Below are positions 34,196 to 44,223 of a DNA stretch of 54,978 nucleotides, one piece after another; positions within the stretch are counted from its first letter, which is position 1, and the number at the start of each line of letters is the position of its first letter. Origin of the DNA: Verrucomicrobiota bacterium JB024 (GTDB lineage: Bacteria; Verrucomicrobiota; Verrucomicrobiia; Opitutales; Cerasicoccaceae); NCBI GenBank assembly GCA_030673825.1, contig JAUTCS010000001.1, positions 1-54,978 on the forward strand. Direction: 5' to 3'. The notes below the pieces were generated by a model. It was given only the letters and a program-made list of their open reading frames with translations. It was not told the origin of the DNA and ran no database searches. The translations under genes and the position numbers were made by a program.

Positions 34196-37100
34196 TTAGA
34201 CTTCGTCCTCGGGGATCCAGCGGAAGGCGATGATCTTGAACTGGCGTCCGAAGGTGTCGGGATCGTCCGGCTCATAGTAATCCGGATCGGTGGCGTCATC
34301 AGAGGCGCGCACGACTGGATCGGGAACGCGCTGGACGATGGCTTCGCACCAGGCCTTGCCGATGAGGGCGTCCGGGTTGAGCGGATCGACGGCGTCGCCG
34401 TAGGAGCGGATGAGGAAGGTGTCAGAGCGGGCGGCGAGGAAGGGTCCGAGCGCCTGGAGCACATCGCCCTGGGTGATCCAGCCGGTGGTGGCGTCGTAGT
34501 GGTAGCCGTTGGAGCCTTCCTGCAGGAAGGGGTCGGGAAGGGCGTCGGTGTATTGGTTGTTGGCGACGCTGGGGTTGTCAAGGACCGCGTCGTTGACGAT
34601 CGAGGCGTCGATGGCGGCCTGGAGGGCGCCGCGCTGGCCCGTGCCGGCGGGGGTGTCCGTGACGTTGCGGTTGACGAACTCCGAGAGCGAGAAGAACGGC
34701 CCGCGTGTCTTGACCTGCTGGACCATCTGCTCGGCCAGGCTGGTCAGCTCGGCATCGTCGAGGGTGCGGTAGCCGGTCCAGATGTTGGCCTCGGTACTGG
34801 CCACGTCCTCGTCGCCGGTGGGGAAGGCGAGGTGGGAGAAGTACCGGTTAAGCACGGTGCCGCCGGGAGCCCCGGTGGCGGGGTCGAGCGCCAGGTTGCC
34901 CATGCTGCCCAGGAAGGCTTTCCACGCGGCGACATCGACCGAGTTGACGTTGAAGGCCCCCTCGACCATGAGGTTTGCCGCCGCGAAGTCGAAGAAGTCG
35001 TTCAACTGATCGCCGGGGATGTCCTCGATGTACTGCGGGCGGCGCATCCGGGAGTTGACCGCGTAGTAGTCGGGACCGTCGGAGGTGTTCGCGGGATCGT
35101 CGTTGAGGATGACGGGGTTCTCGACGGTGGAGAGGAAGAACGGGTCCCAGAGGGCGTCGTTAAGCAGGTAAGTGGAGTCGATGGCCGCCGGGTAGCGGTC
35201 GTCTGCGTCGTAATTGGCGTCATCGCTGCGTTCCAAGTCCTCAAGGTTGGCGATGAAGACGTCCGGGTAGGAGTTGCCGATCTTGAAGGTCGGCCCGAGG
35301 CTGTTCTCCATCAGGCGGGCGTGCTGAAAGAACCCAAGCGAGGGGATGGGGATGTCGCGCGGGGGCAGCTCGGCGATGACCGGGTTACTCAAGGCGTTGA
35401 GGCTCTCGTTGCGTCCGAAGAAGCCGAGGCTGCCGTTATAGTCCCAGGAAGTGTAATCGTAGCGCACTGCTCCGCCCCAGCCAGGGATGATGTACGGGGC
35501 CTGGTTAAGATTGGAAACGTCGAGGTTCAGTCCACTGGGGCCAGCCTCGCGTGCCAGCGCGTTGTTGTGGGTGAGCATGACCGGCGTTTCGTCCAGGTTG
35601 AAGTTTTCGTTCTCCACCGGGTAGAGGGAGCCATTGACGCTGAAGGTGGTCGCTCCACCTACAGTGGGGACGCTGAGCGCGTCGATGGTGAGGGTGGAAA
35701 TGCCGCCACCGGTATTGTCCAACTCGACACGGGTGACGGGGCGCTCGCGCAGGCGGCTGTAGTAGCGGTCGAGGCCGACGACTTGGTTCGTGGTGGTGTC
35801 GAACAGGTCACGGCTTTCGCTGACGGTATTGACCGGCTCCAGCAGGGCCATGCTGGCGATAGTGCCTTGTGCGCTATCGCCAAACGTGTCCCAGTTGCGC
35901 CAGACGAAGTGGGGGATATGGGTGGTGGTCGTACCCGTGGATACATCGGTCGTGGTGTAGGTGACAGCGTCAACCTGGGGTTTGACGTCGCCATAGGGGA
36001 GCCGGACGATGCCCAGGCCGGTGGCCGTGGCCAGCTCGACCAGTTCGTTTTCCCCATTGTAGTCGGCGTCGCCGCTGAGGGTGTAAATCATGACCTGACC
36101 TGGCTGGAGCGTGATGTCGTTCACTTGGAAGACGAACCCGCTCACGCTGACTTCGTCCGGGTCGTCGGTCAGGTAGTGAGTGATGGCCGAGTGCTGGAAG
36201 ACGCCATCCATGTTGGTCGAGCCCACTCCATAGTCGGCGGAGTTACCGTGAGTGAGGACGGCAAAGCCGGCGTTGGCGCCGGTGTCCGTGTTGTTGGCCA
36301 GTTGCCCGCCCGCGTTGATGGTGTTGTCCTCACGCACGACGAGGGGGAAGAGCTTGGCGGCGGCGTCGCGGACCATGAGCTCGACCTCGTAATTGTGGGC
36401 CGAGAGGGGGACGTTGTAGGGGTTCCACAGCGCGACACGCACGGCGACACCGACATTGAAAGTGGCGGCGGTGATAGTCTGGGGGGAGCTTGGGCCGGTG
36501 CTGGGGGTGGTGGTGACCGCGAATTCCGGCATCAGGTTAAGCTCAGCGCGGATGAGGATGGGCCCGACCGGGTAGCCCTCAGGCATCGTGGCGGAGCGGA
36601 TGCGCGGGGCAATGCTGTCGGTGCCGCGGTCGCTGAGCTGGTAAAAGGCGCGCAGCTGCTCCCAGGTCGGCGAGGCCTGGGTGAAGGCGTTGAACGGATC
36701 GGGGAAGTCGGCGATCCCCTCGTCGTCCGGGGTCGTGTTGACGCCGTACTGGGTGTAGTCATACACGGTGTTCCGGTCAAAGGTCGGCATCGTGCCGGGG
36801 CGGGCGGCATTAGACGAAAGGTAGGCGGTGAGGTCCTTTTTCAGGCCGCCGTCACGGACGTTGGCGAGCACGCCGGCGCTGGCGAAGCTGACGGAGTGGA
36901 AGGCGTTTTTGGTCTGGGTTTCGGCGTACGGCGCTCCCCCGGTGTTGTACGTAAGCAGTCCGAGCTGGCGCTGGCTGGCGGCCTTTTCGAAGGTCTCGTC
37001 AGAGTTGGCGATCATGTTGAGGTCGAGGGCGTTCTCGACGCCGACACGCTGGGCCACGAGCAAGCTGACTTTACCCTGCTGGATAGCGGGGTCCAGCGGC

Positions 37101-37783
37101 GAGGCGACGGATTGCTCCGCGTGTGGATCGACGGCATCGAAGCGCGCCTTGACGCCCTCGTCGCCCACCCAGTAGGCGTAGTGGCCGACGGTGGTAGAGG
37201 CCTCGTCGCGGATCGCGACCTTGGGGGCGAAAACGCCCTGGGTGTCAAGGTCTTCGACCGAGCCTTCACCGACTAACTGAATAGCAGTGTCGGCATCGTT
37301 GCGGTCAAAATTCAGCGCGTTGGCGTTGTCGCTGTCGGAGACGAGCCAGCCGAGAAATTTATTGCCGCCCTGCGGGTCGCGCTGCCCGGAGTTGCGGTAG
37401 GTGGCCAGCGCAGCGGAGTTGCGGACGGAGGTGTTGGCGGGGTAGGTGGAGTTCCACACCCCGGTCCAGTAGGGCTCGTTTACCCCGGAGATGCCCGCGT
37501 CGGCGGGTGTGCTGTCCTCTAGTCCGGCGGTGGCGGTGACCCGCTGGTCCGGTCCGGCCAGGAGCTGGAGCTGTCCGATGGCGGTCTTGAGACCGAGGAC
37601 GGCGTTTTGCCGGGCCGCGATCTGGGCATTTTGCGTAGTGCCCATTTTGGTCTCGATCCGCAGGAACTGGGACAGTGAGACCAGCAGCAGGACGATGAAG
37701 GCCATCAGAGAGATGGCGATGATGAGGGCAAATCCGTGCGCACGGGCACGGAGCGTTGCCTGGGGGGATAGGCAATGGCGCAT
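34196..37783 (-). CDS. giant prepilin-like protein, Verru_Chthon cassette A type
   Basis: A 1195-residue protein. The N-terminus is a type IV prepilin/PilX-like signal: short basic leader, then GFALIIAISLMAFIVLLLVSLSQFLRIETKM at residues 17-47, with a G-F cleavage site. A long, mostly beta and Asn/Asp-rich extracytoplasmic region follows (N-x-Y, P-D-D and DPxN patterns), with a C-terminal block FFSLSEFVNRNV...GKAWCEAIVQRVPDP. This plan matches the large protein A of the Verru_Chthon cassette, known only from Verrucomicrobiota. Proteins B to D of that cassette are not next to it. Its role is unknown; a surface or pilus-linked structural protein is likely. The partner gene at 33479 follows by 21 bp. 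Confidence 0.75.
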   Translation of the reverse strand: MRHCLSPQATLRARAHGFALIIAISLMAFIVLLLVSLSQFLRIETKMGTTQNAQIAARQNAVLGLKTAIGQLQLLAGPDQRVTATAGLEDSTPADAGISGVNEPYWTGVWNSTYPANTSVRNSAALATYRNSGQRDPQGGNKFLGWLVSDSDNANALNFDRNDADTAIQLVGEGSVEDLDTQGVFAPKVAIRDEASTTVGHYAYWVGDEGVKARFDAVDPHAEQSVASPLDPAIQQGKVSLLVAQRVGVENALDLNMIANSDETFEKAASQRQLGLLTYNTGGAPYAETQTKNAFHSVSFASAGVLANVRDGGLKKDLTAYLSSNAARPGTMPTFDRNTVYDYTQYGVNTTPDDEGIADFPDPFNAFTQASPTWEQLRAFYQLSDRGTDSIAPRIRSATMPEGYPVGPILIRAELNLMPEFAVTTTPSTGPSSPQTITAATFNVGVAVRVALWNPYNVPLSAHNYEVELMVRDAAAKLFPLVVREDNTINAGGQLANNTDTGANAGFAVLTHGNSADYGVGSTNMDGVFQHSAITHYLTDDPDEVSVSGFVFQVNDITLQPGQVMIYTLSGDADYNGENELVELATATGLGIVRLPYGDVKPQVDAVTYTTTDVSTGTTTTHIPHFVWRNWDTFGDSAQGTIASMALLEPVNTVSESRDLFDTTTNQVVGLDRYYSRLRERPVTRVELDNTGGGISTLTIDALSVPTVGGATTFSVNGSLYPVENENFNLDETPVMLTHNNALAREAGPSGLNLDVSNLNQAPYIIPGWGGAVRYDYTSWDYNGSLGFFGRNESLNALSNPVIAELPPRDIPIPSLGFFQHARLMENSLGPTFKIGNSYPDVFIANLEDLERSDDANYDADDRYPAAIDSTYLLNDALWDPFFLSTVENPVILNDDPANTSDGPDYYAVNSRMRRPQYIEDIPGDQLNDFFDFAAANLMVEGAFNVNSVDVAAWKAFLGSMGNLALDPATGAPGGTVLNRYFSHLAFPTGDEDVASTEANIWTGYRTLDDAELTSLAEQMVQQVKTRGPFFSLSEFVNRNVTDTPAGTGQRGALQAAIDASIVNDAVLDNPSVANNQYTDALPDPFLQEGSNGYHYDATTGWITQGDVLQALGPFLAARSDTFLIRSYGDAVDPLNPDALIGKAWCEAIVQRVPDPVVRASDDATDPDYYEPDDPDTFGRQFKIIAFRWIPEDEV

Positions 37784-38118
37784 AAACGAGTCGTTGGGAT
37801 GAGCCGCCCGGAGCGAGCCGAGGCTCCCTGGGGGCGAACGAGTTGAGGATGGATACTGAGCCCAGTAAACGGGTTCAACTTCTAGTAAGTTGACATTAAT
37901 ACCGGTATCACTTGGGCGGCCCGATTATTGGCATAGGTCGGCCAATCTCTAGCTAAAAAGCGGAGAAAACGTGATTTTTTAGGAGAAATAGTATTAATAA
38001 CGTTTGCGCTAGATTGATATCCGGGGGCATCCCCTCAGGCCCGCATCTACGGACAAAAAAAGCCCCGACGCCGGGCTGACCGGTCGTCGGGGCGGGAAAA
38101 AGGCGATAGCGGGCCCGC
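37784..38118. other. 335-bp intergenic region
   Basis: No gene seen. It holds the promoter region of the giant prepilin-like gene and the terminator of the CysJ gene. ATTAATAACGTTT at 37993-38005 equals a motif found directly before two PEP-CTERM-type genes at 50103 and 51056; here it lies 210 bp before the start. Confidence 0.6.
38054..38093 (-). terminator. Rho-independent terminator of the CysJ gene
   Basis: Perfect 9-bp stem GCCCCGACG at 38062-38070 with CGTCGGGGC at 38085-38093. On the minus strand a run of T (complement of 38054-38061) follows. It is 26 bp beyond the stop. Confidence 0.9.
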
Positions 38119-39948
38119 TTAGTACACGTCGCGCTGGTAACGCTTTTGCTTGCGCAGGTCCTCGAACCAGGCGTTGGCGGCGTCCTCGGACTTGCCGCCG
38201 GCGGTCTGGGCGATCTTGATCAGGGCGTTGTGGACGTCGTTGGCCATGCGGCTGGCGTCGCCGCAGACGTAGAAGTGCGCGCCCTCTTCGAGCCAGCGGT
38301 AGATTTCCTTACCGTTTTCCAGCAGGCGGTCCTGCACGTAGATCTTCTCGGGCTGGTCGCGGGAGAAGGCTACGTCGAGGCGGTTGAGGACGCCCTTTTT
38401 CAGGTAGTCCTGCCATTCGAGCTGGTAGAGGAAGTCGTAGTTGTAGCGCTGGTCGCCGAAGAAGAGCCAGTTGGCGCCCTTGGTGCCGTTGACGGCGCGC
38501 TCCTCGATAAAGGCGCGGAAGGGGGCGATGCCGGTGCCGGGGCCGACCATGATGATCGGGGTGTCCGCGTCGGCGGGCAGGCGGAAGTTCTTGTTCGTGT
38601 GCGTGTAGACCGGGACGGTGCCGCCGGCGGAGAGGTCGTCGGCGATAAAGGTCGAGGCAACGCCCTTGCGCTGGCGGCCATAGGCCTCATAGCGGACGGC
38701 GGCGATGGTCAGGTGAACCTCGTCCGGGTGCGCCCGGAAGGAAGACGCGATCGAGTACAGGCGTGGGGGCATCTTGCGCAGGATGGAGACGAACTCCGCC
38801 CCGCTCAGGCCCTTGATCGGGAAGTCCTCGAGCATGTCGATGATCTGGCGGCCCCAGAGGTACTTGTGCAGTTCCTCGCCGTTGTCGGGGTCGAGCAGCT
38901 GGGCGATCTTGTCCGAGCCGGCCTTCTCGTTGTACTTCTTTAAAATGTTCTTGCTCAGGCCGGTGACGTCGTAGTGGCGGGTCAGGGCCTCGCGCAGGGT
39001 GACTTCGCTGCCGGCGTTGCCGCTGACGCGCTCGCGCGGGTCGAAGCAGCAGGTGTCCATGATCGTGTCCACCACGTCCTGCGAGTTGGCCGGAATGAGA
39101 GCGAGGGCATCGCCGGGCTCGTAGGACATGCCGGAGCCTTCGAGCGAAAGCTCGAGATGCCAGGTTTCCTTGATCGAGCCGGTGCCGTTGAGCAGGATGC
39201 GCTCCTTGAGCAGGGCGGGGAAGGGGTTCTTCTTGCCGTAAACCTGGCCGTTGGTCGAGGGGACCGGGGCCGAGCCGTTGGAGGAGGAAGAGGAGCCGTT
39301 GACGACGACGGCGCGGGCCGGTTCGGGCTGGGCCACCTTGGCGAGGGATTGGAGGGCGCCGCCGATCCACTTCTGGTAGGGCTCCTCGAAGTCCACGTCG
39401 CAGTCGGTGCGCGGGTGATAGCGCTTGGCACCGAGCTCTTCGAGGCGCTGGTCGAGGTCGCGCCCGATCTTGCAGAAATGCTCGTAAGAGGTGTCACCGA
39501 GGGCGAGTACGGAGAAACGTGTCTGCTCCAGCCGCGGGCACTTGCTGTCCATGACGGCCTTGTAAAACGTGCTGGCGCTGTCGGGCGGATCGCCTTCGCC
39601 CCAGGTGCTGACGATGATGGCGAGGTTTGTGATCTGGGACAGGGCCTCGGGCGTGAAGCCCGACATGTCCTTGACCGTGGGCATGAATCCCTGGGCCTCG
39701 GCCAGCTCCTTGGCACGCCCGGCGAGCTCCTCGCAGTTGCCGGACTCGGTGCCGAACAGGATCGTGAGCGGGATACCCTTGCTCGGGTGAGCGGTGTGGG
39801 CGGCGGGGGCGGTCCGGGGAGCGTTGCCCCCGATGCCTGCGAGAAAGCCGCTCAACCAGGCGTTTTGTTCGGCGGTCAGGACGCTGATGGCGCCTTCGAT
39901 GGCCTGCCGTTGTTCACTGCTGAAGGGGGCTTGGTCAGGAAGCTGCAT
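38119..39948 (-). CDS. cysJ: sulfite reductase (NADPH) flavoprotein, CysJ type
   Basis: A 609-residue diflavin reductase passing electrons from NADPH through FAD and FMN. The flavodoxin domain (about 60-210) has [25 protein letters not shown] and [14 protein letters not shown] Ser/Asn/Pro linker follows. The FAD domain has PRLYSIASS and the NADPH domain [16 protein letters not shown]. It ends in the canonical KRYQRDVY of CysJ. The start is ATG 39948; GTG 39963 would add five residues. Its haem partner CysI is not in this window, so it may be encoded elsewhere. Another electron acceptor is possible, but the C-terminus favours sulfite reductase. It lies 55 bp after tRNA-Met on the same strand. 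Confidence 0.88.
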   Translation of the reverse strand: MQLPDQAPFSSEQRQAIEGAISVLTAEQNAWLSGFLAGIGGNAPRTAPAAHTAHPSKGIPLTILFGTESGNCEELAGRAKELAEAQGFMPTVKDMSGFTPEALSQITNLAIIVSTWGEGDPPDSASTFYKAVMDSKCPRLEQTRFSVLALGDTSYEHFCKIGRDLDQRLEELGAKRYHPRTDCDVDFEEPYQKWIGGALQSLAKVAQPEPARAVVVNGSSSSSNGSAPVPSTNGQVYGKKNPFPALLKERILLNGTGSIKETWHLELSLEGSGMSYEPGDALALIPANSQDVVDTIMDTCCFDPRERVSGNAGSEVTLREALTRHYDVTGLSKNILKKYNEKAGSDKIAQLLDPDNGEELHKYLWGRQIIDMLEDFPIKGLSGAEFVSILRKMPPRLYSIASSFRAHPDEVHLTIAAVRYEAYGRQRKGVASTFIADDLSAGGTVPVYTHTNKNFRLPADADTPIIMVGPGTGIAPFRAFIEERAVNGTKGANWLFFGDQRYNYDFLYQLEWQDYLKKGVLNRLDVAFSRDQPEKIYVQDRLLENGKEIYRWLEEGAHFYVCGDASRMANDVHNALIKIAQTAGGKSEDAANAWFEDLRKQKRYQRDVY

Positions 39949-40002
39949 GAGGGGATTTGTCACTCGGGAGGGACGTCCGGCTCGCGGAGTCCCACTGGAA
40001 AT

Positions 40003-40077
<75 letters not shown>

Positions 40078-40489
40078 AAAAGTTTATGAATCAGTAACTT
40101 GCGCTTTGCGACTGCGGGTTGTGACGGCGTTTTTCCCGGTGGAGGGCTGCCGTTTCGCGAGCGCCGCGAAAGTCGAAAGAAAATCTGTTTAAGAACACAA
40201 GAAGCGGGGAATGCTAAGGCTGGCGGGGCCGGAGTCAAGGCGCGAAATGCAAGGAATTTTCACGGTTTTGTGGAGCCGTTGAGCGCGCCTGCGGCGTCCG
40301 CTGAGGCGGACGATTCATAGATTTTTAAATGTGTAGAGATTTGTAATGGGGAAGACGGCCAAGGCGCTGACGCGGACTTAATCGACGAAGCATGACGAAT
40401 CTTTGAATCTCTACGAATCTACAAATTTACAAATCCACGAATTGATAAAAATTGCGCCCGCACGGACGGACGCGCATAAATATCGCCTT
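40078..40489. other. 412-bp intergenic region before hemB
   Basis: No gene seen. It holds a small hairpin, CGTCCGCT/CGGACG near 40288-40307. Near 40390-40440 there is a short degenerate repeat of (T)ACGAATCTNCAAATT units, of the AT-rich kind often dispersed in related genomes. No promoter could be placed. Confidence 0.5.
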
Positions 40490-41494
40490 ATGCGCAGACT
40501 CAATCTCCCGCGCCGTCCCCGCCGCTTGCGGCGTACGGTGGCCATTCGCAACATGGTAGCCGAGACCGCCGTGACCCCGGCGGACCTGATCCAGCCCTTT
40601 TTCGTCATCGACGGCGAAGGCGCGCCGCAGGATATCGCCTCGCTGCCGGGCCAGCAGCGGTTGTCCATCCGCGATCTGGTAGCCGCGTGCGAGGAGCTTT
40701 ACCGGCTTGGAGTGCCGGGGGTGGCGCTGTTTCCCAGCCTTGAGTCCGCGCTCAAGGACCCGACCGGGACCGAGGCGCTTAACCCGCAGACTCTCGTCCT
40801 GCGCGCTATCCGTGCGGTGAAAAAAGCCGTGCCCGAGCTGTCCATCATCACGGACATCGCTCTGGACCCTTACACGAGCCACGGCCACGACGGCATCTTT
40901 AACCCCGCGGGCACCGACATCGACAATGACGGCACGGTGGAGATTTTGCGAAAAATGTCCGTCCTGTGCGCCGAGGCGGGAGTGGACTTCGTCGCGCCCA
41001 GCGACATGATGGACGGGCGCGTGGAGGCCATCCGCGAATCCCTCGACGACGCCGGGCTGACCGAGACAGCCATCATGGCGTACTCGGCCAAGTTCGCCTC
41101 GGCCTACTACGGGCCGTTCCGCGACGCGGTGGGCAGCGCCTCCGCCGCCGGAACCACCCTGCTGGGCAAGCACACTTACCAGCTCAACCCCGCCAACCGC
41201 CGCGAGGCTCTGCTCGAAACCGAGCTCGACGAGCTGGAGGGGGCGGACGTGCTTATGGTCAAGCCCGCCGGGCCGTACCTGGACATCATCCGCGAAGTCC
41301 GTGCCAACACCCACCTTCCGCTGGCCGCCTACCAGGTTTCCGGCGAGTACGCGCAGCTCCACGCTGCCGCCCGCCTCGGCTGGCTCGACCTGGAACGCTG
41401 CCGCGACGAGTCCCTCCTCGCCATCAAGCGCGCCGGGGCCGACATGATCCTGACCTACTTTGCCAAGGACGTGGCACTCCAGGCGAAGGGCTGA
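40490..41494 (+). CDS. hemB: delta-aminolevulinic acid dehydratase (porphobilinogen synthase)
   Basis: HemB joins two 5-aminolevulinate molecules to porphobilinogen in haem synthesis. It has 334 residues, normal length. The Schiff-base lysines are K201 (YSAKFASAYYGPFRDA) and K258 (VLMVKPAGPYLD). The metal-site segment reads TDIALDPYTSHGHDGIF, with Asp in place of the three zinc cysteines, so this is the magnesium-dependent class seen in Pseudomonas. The start is ATG 40490 (MRRLNLPRRPRRLRRT), the usual beginning; a longer reading from 40403 adds nothing conserved. Confidence 0.96.
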   Translation: MRRLNLPRRPRRLRRTVAIRNMVAETAVTPADLIQPFFVIDGEGAPQDIASLPGQQRLSIRDLVAACEELYRLGVPGVALFPSLESALKDPTGTEALNPQTLVLRAIRAVKKAVPELSIITDIALDPYTSHGHDGIFNPAGTDIDNDGTVEILRKMSVLCAEAGVDFVAPSDMMDGRVEAIRESLDDAGLTETAIMAYSAKFASAYYGPFRDAVGSASAAGTTLLGKHTYQLNPANRREALLETELDELEGADVLMVKPAGPYLDIIREVRANTHLPLAAYQVSGEYAQLHAAARLGWLDLERCRDESLLAIKRAGADMILTYFAKDVALQAKG

Positions 41495-41546
41495 GGCTTC
41501 TCTCTGTGCGCTCCGGAGCATCAACGGATGCGAAGGAGGCCAACCC

Positions 41547-42761
41547 TCAGCCCTGCGGCTCTTCTTGTTGTCCTCCCTCCTCGGGCGGGAGGGTCTCGTA
41601 CTCGGTGATCAGGCGGGCGCGGGCGGGTTCGATGAAGTCGCGGATGTCCTCGCCGGTTATGGTCTCAAAGGCGGCGTAGAACTGGGGCATCGTGCCCTCA
41701 CCCACGGGGAGCTGACTGAGCGCAATCGTGAAGACTTCCTTCCCGTGCTGGTCGATGATGTCCTCGATGACGGCGCAGGACAGGGCGAAGGCTGCGTTGG
41801 GCTCCGTTGTGCTGAATCGGATATTTTCCGTCGCCTGAAGGTCGAGGTCGTAAAGGTCCGAGCCGTACGTGCGCAGATCGTTCAGTATGAGTTTTTTCAT
41901 CCATCGGGTATCTTTTGGGCCAAAGAGCACGGTGAAGGTTTTAGACGCTACGGAGTGGGCGAGGCCCACTCTTATCCAGGCGGGTGTTTCCTGGTCCTCC
42001 TCAAAATGCGCATGCCAAGCATCCAGATTGATCAGCATCGCCACGATGTAGAGGAGGGCGAGTCGGTGGTCACTGTCTTGATTGAACTGGGTATGCTGGA
42101 AAAGATGAAAAATCTCTTCTGTCCGCTTCCTGGCCTCGTCCATTTGCTCAGGCAGAGTTGGCTGCTTTTCCAGGTTAATCACGACGGGCATGTCAAAGAA
42201 CAGCGATTCGACCTCCGGTTCGTCAGAATCTTTCGTGTGTTTGACGCCAAAACCAAAGGAACACTCCGGACGCCCCTCCTCATTGAGGTAAAAGCCGTCA
42301 ACCGGGCCGTGCTGTTTAAGCACCTCAATGAGCGTGTTTCTTTCCCAGATATTGGCCCGGGTGATGTTAAAGTCTCGCGCGACATCGCCGAAGCTCCGGT
42401 CGGCGAAGGCTTCGTAGGCCGAGGTCATCTTCGGCGTCGGCGCGTCCAGGGCGTAAGCGTCACAGGTGAGGCTGAGAAGTGTGCGCTTTCTCTGGTTGAT
42501 GAAGTTCATGATTTCCCGGGCGCTTGCGCGGAACTCCTCTACGTACGCCTCCTTGCTACCGCTGAGCCACCCGCCGTAGGCGTCGGCGAACGCCTCGTAC
42601 CCGGCGGGATAGACGACTTCGAGGTCACCGAAAAACTTCGTCCGGCGCTCCGGGGCGCTCGGGGAGGTCGGGGTGTCGGCGGGAGGGGACGTTTCCGGGG
42701 AAGGCGGGGTATCGGGGGCGGCCAGCGCCAGGACCCCGCACAGCAGGATGGGCGTGAACAT
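41547..42761 (-). CDS. exported protein of unknown function
   Basis: A 404-residue protein with a short N-terminal signal (MFTPILLCGVLALAAP), then a Pro/Ser/Thr-rich linker (about 16-38) and a mostly helical body. Segments seen are FFGDLEVVYPAGYEAFADAYGGW and NLDAWHAHFEEDQETPAWIRVGLAHSVASKTFTVLFG. The latter resembles the gluzincin-like peptidase fold of TPR-less peptidase MA relatives, but the HExxH motif is absent, so activity is doubtful. It ends in a Gln/Glu-rich tail. Convergent to hemB. No family assigned. Confidence 0.7.
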   Translation of the reverse strand: MFTPILLCGVLALAAPDTPPSPETSPPADTPTSPSAPERRTKFFGDLEVVYPAGYEAFADAYGGWLSGSKEAYVEEFRASAREIMNFINQRKRTLLSLTCDAYALDAPTPKMTSAYEAFADRSFGDVARDFNITRANIWERNTLIEVLKQHGPVDGFYLNEEGRPECSFGFGVKHTKDSDEPEVESLFFDMPVVINLEKQPTLPEQMDEARKRTEEIFHLFQHTQFNQDSDHRLALLYIVAMLINLDAWHAHFEEDQETPAWIRVGLAHSVASKTFTVLFGPKDTRWMKKLILNDLRTYGSDLYDLDLQATENIRFSTTEPNAAFALSCAVIEDIIDQHGKEVFTIALSQLPVGEGTMPQFYAAFETITGEDIRDFIEPARARLITEYETLPPEEGGQQEEPQG

Positions 42762-42850
42762 GTCACGATGATCGGCACAGGCTCGGAAGTGGGCAAGCCG
42801 AATGTCCCGCGCGCCCAGTGAGTACGCTCCTTCGCCGGTTAATCGCCTGC

Positions 42851-44194
42851 CTACGTCGTAAAGAACGGGATCAGCGGCGGCTGGGTATGGGCGGGGTGGG
42901 TGACGGAAATGTCGTTGCGCAGGCCGTCCATGCTCAGCTCCTGCAGGCGCGGGAGAAAGCGGGCGATGACGGCTCGGCCCTGCTCGGTCGCGGCGATATT
43001 GGTCTGCTCGCGGGGGTCGTCCTTGAGGTCGTAAACTTCGTCGGCAAACCGGCTCTCACCGGCCTTGCGGTGAATCCACTTCGCCTCGCAGTCGCGGAAA
43101 ATCTGCCCGTCCGAGTACGAGCAGTAAGTGAAGTCGCGGTGGGGGTGCCCGGCAGGGGCTTCGCCCCGGCACCGGTCCCAGAAGGAGCGCCCGGAAGTGC
43201 CCATCGCGGGCAGCCCGAGGGCGTCGCAGACGGTGGGGATCAGGTCGATGTGCTCGATCAGGTCGTCGCGCTCGAGCCCGGCGGGCACCGTGCCGGGCGC
43301 GTGCATCAGGAGCGGGACGCGCAGCGAGGGCTCGTAGCCGTAGCACTTACTGTAGAGGTGGCGGTGGCCGAGCTGCTCGCCGTGGTCGCTGGTGGCGACC
43401 AGGAGGGTGTTCTCCAGCAGTCCCAGGCGCGTCATGGCGTCGAGGATCTGAGCCATACACCGGTCGATGAGCGAGATCATGGCGTAGTAACCCCGGGCGA
43501 TGCGCTGGTGTTGCTCCGGGCTGACCTAGCTCATGGCATGGATATGGGGCCGCTCCAGCAGGTCCTCGTCGGGCATCTGCTGCGGGGGAAGGGGAAACTC
43601 CACCCCCTCGTACAGGTCCCAAAACTCGCGGGGCGGGCTCAGTGCCGGATGGGGCGCGAGGAAGCCGACATGCAACGCGAAGCGCTGGTCCGAACGGGCC
43701 ATTTCCTCTAGAAACGCGATGGCTGTCTGCGTGATGCGGGCCTCGTAAAAGTCTTCAAACGCGGCGGAGCTGGGCTCGATGCGGGCGTCCGGGTCCCAGT
43801 GGCACTGCATGACGCGGTCATGGCAGTTCTGCGGGTAGCTCTGGCCCGAGGGCACACGGATGACGTGGTCGAAGCCGCGGTCGATGTGGTGCGTGCGGCC
43901 GACGGCCACGGTCTGGAAGCCCTCACGGGAGAAATGCTCGGGCCAGGTGGGCAGCGAGGGCGGCAGCACGCTCGCGTTGTCCCAGAGCCCATGAACCTCC
44001 GCGTAGCGCCCGGACAGCAGACAGGCCCGCGAGGGGACGCAGGGCTGCGAGGTGCAGCAGCAGTGGCTGAAAAACGCCCCCGCTCCGGCGAGTCGCTCCA
44101 TCCCCGGCGTGACAAGCTCCGGCCGGTAGCGGCTCCAGCCGTCGTAGCGGTGCTGGTCGGAGAGGACGTAAACGAGGTTTTTCAGGGGCGCCAT
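42851..44194 (-). pseudogene. sulfatase interrupted by an in-frame TAG stop
   Basis: A sulfatase of 446 codons split by a single in-frame amber codon (43526-43528, codon 223), with no frameshift. Before it come MAPLKNLVYVLSDQHRYDG, C52 in CVPSR (formylglycine site) and FALHVGFLAPHPALSPP, ending PHIHAMS. After it the same frame goes on with VSPEQHQRIARGYYAMISLIDR, VATSDHGEQLGHR and the normal C-terminus. Both halves are needed for the fold, since the second metal motif SDHG lies after the stop. So the gene is a young pseudogene, has a read error, or needs suppression. It follows a second sulfatase on the minus strand by 29 bp. Start ATG 44194; no signal peptide. Confidence 0.85.
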
Positions 44195-44223
44195 GGGCGT
44201 GGAGGAAAGTAACGCCTGCCCGT

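Noticed and set aside
33965-37276. An 1103-codon open frame on the plus strand opposite the giant prepilin-like gene.
   Set aside because: Its translation is low-complexity (V, G, D and E rich) without domains, as expected of antisense frames in high-GC DNA; the minus-strand frame has a clear prepilin signal and a partner gene.
42851-44194. Reading the interrupted sulfatase as two separate genes, or as a pyrrolysine protein.
   Set aside because: The second half lacks the formylglycine motif and a sensible start, and the two halves fit one family in one frame; nothing in the window supports pyrrolysine use.
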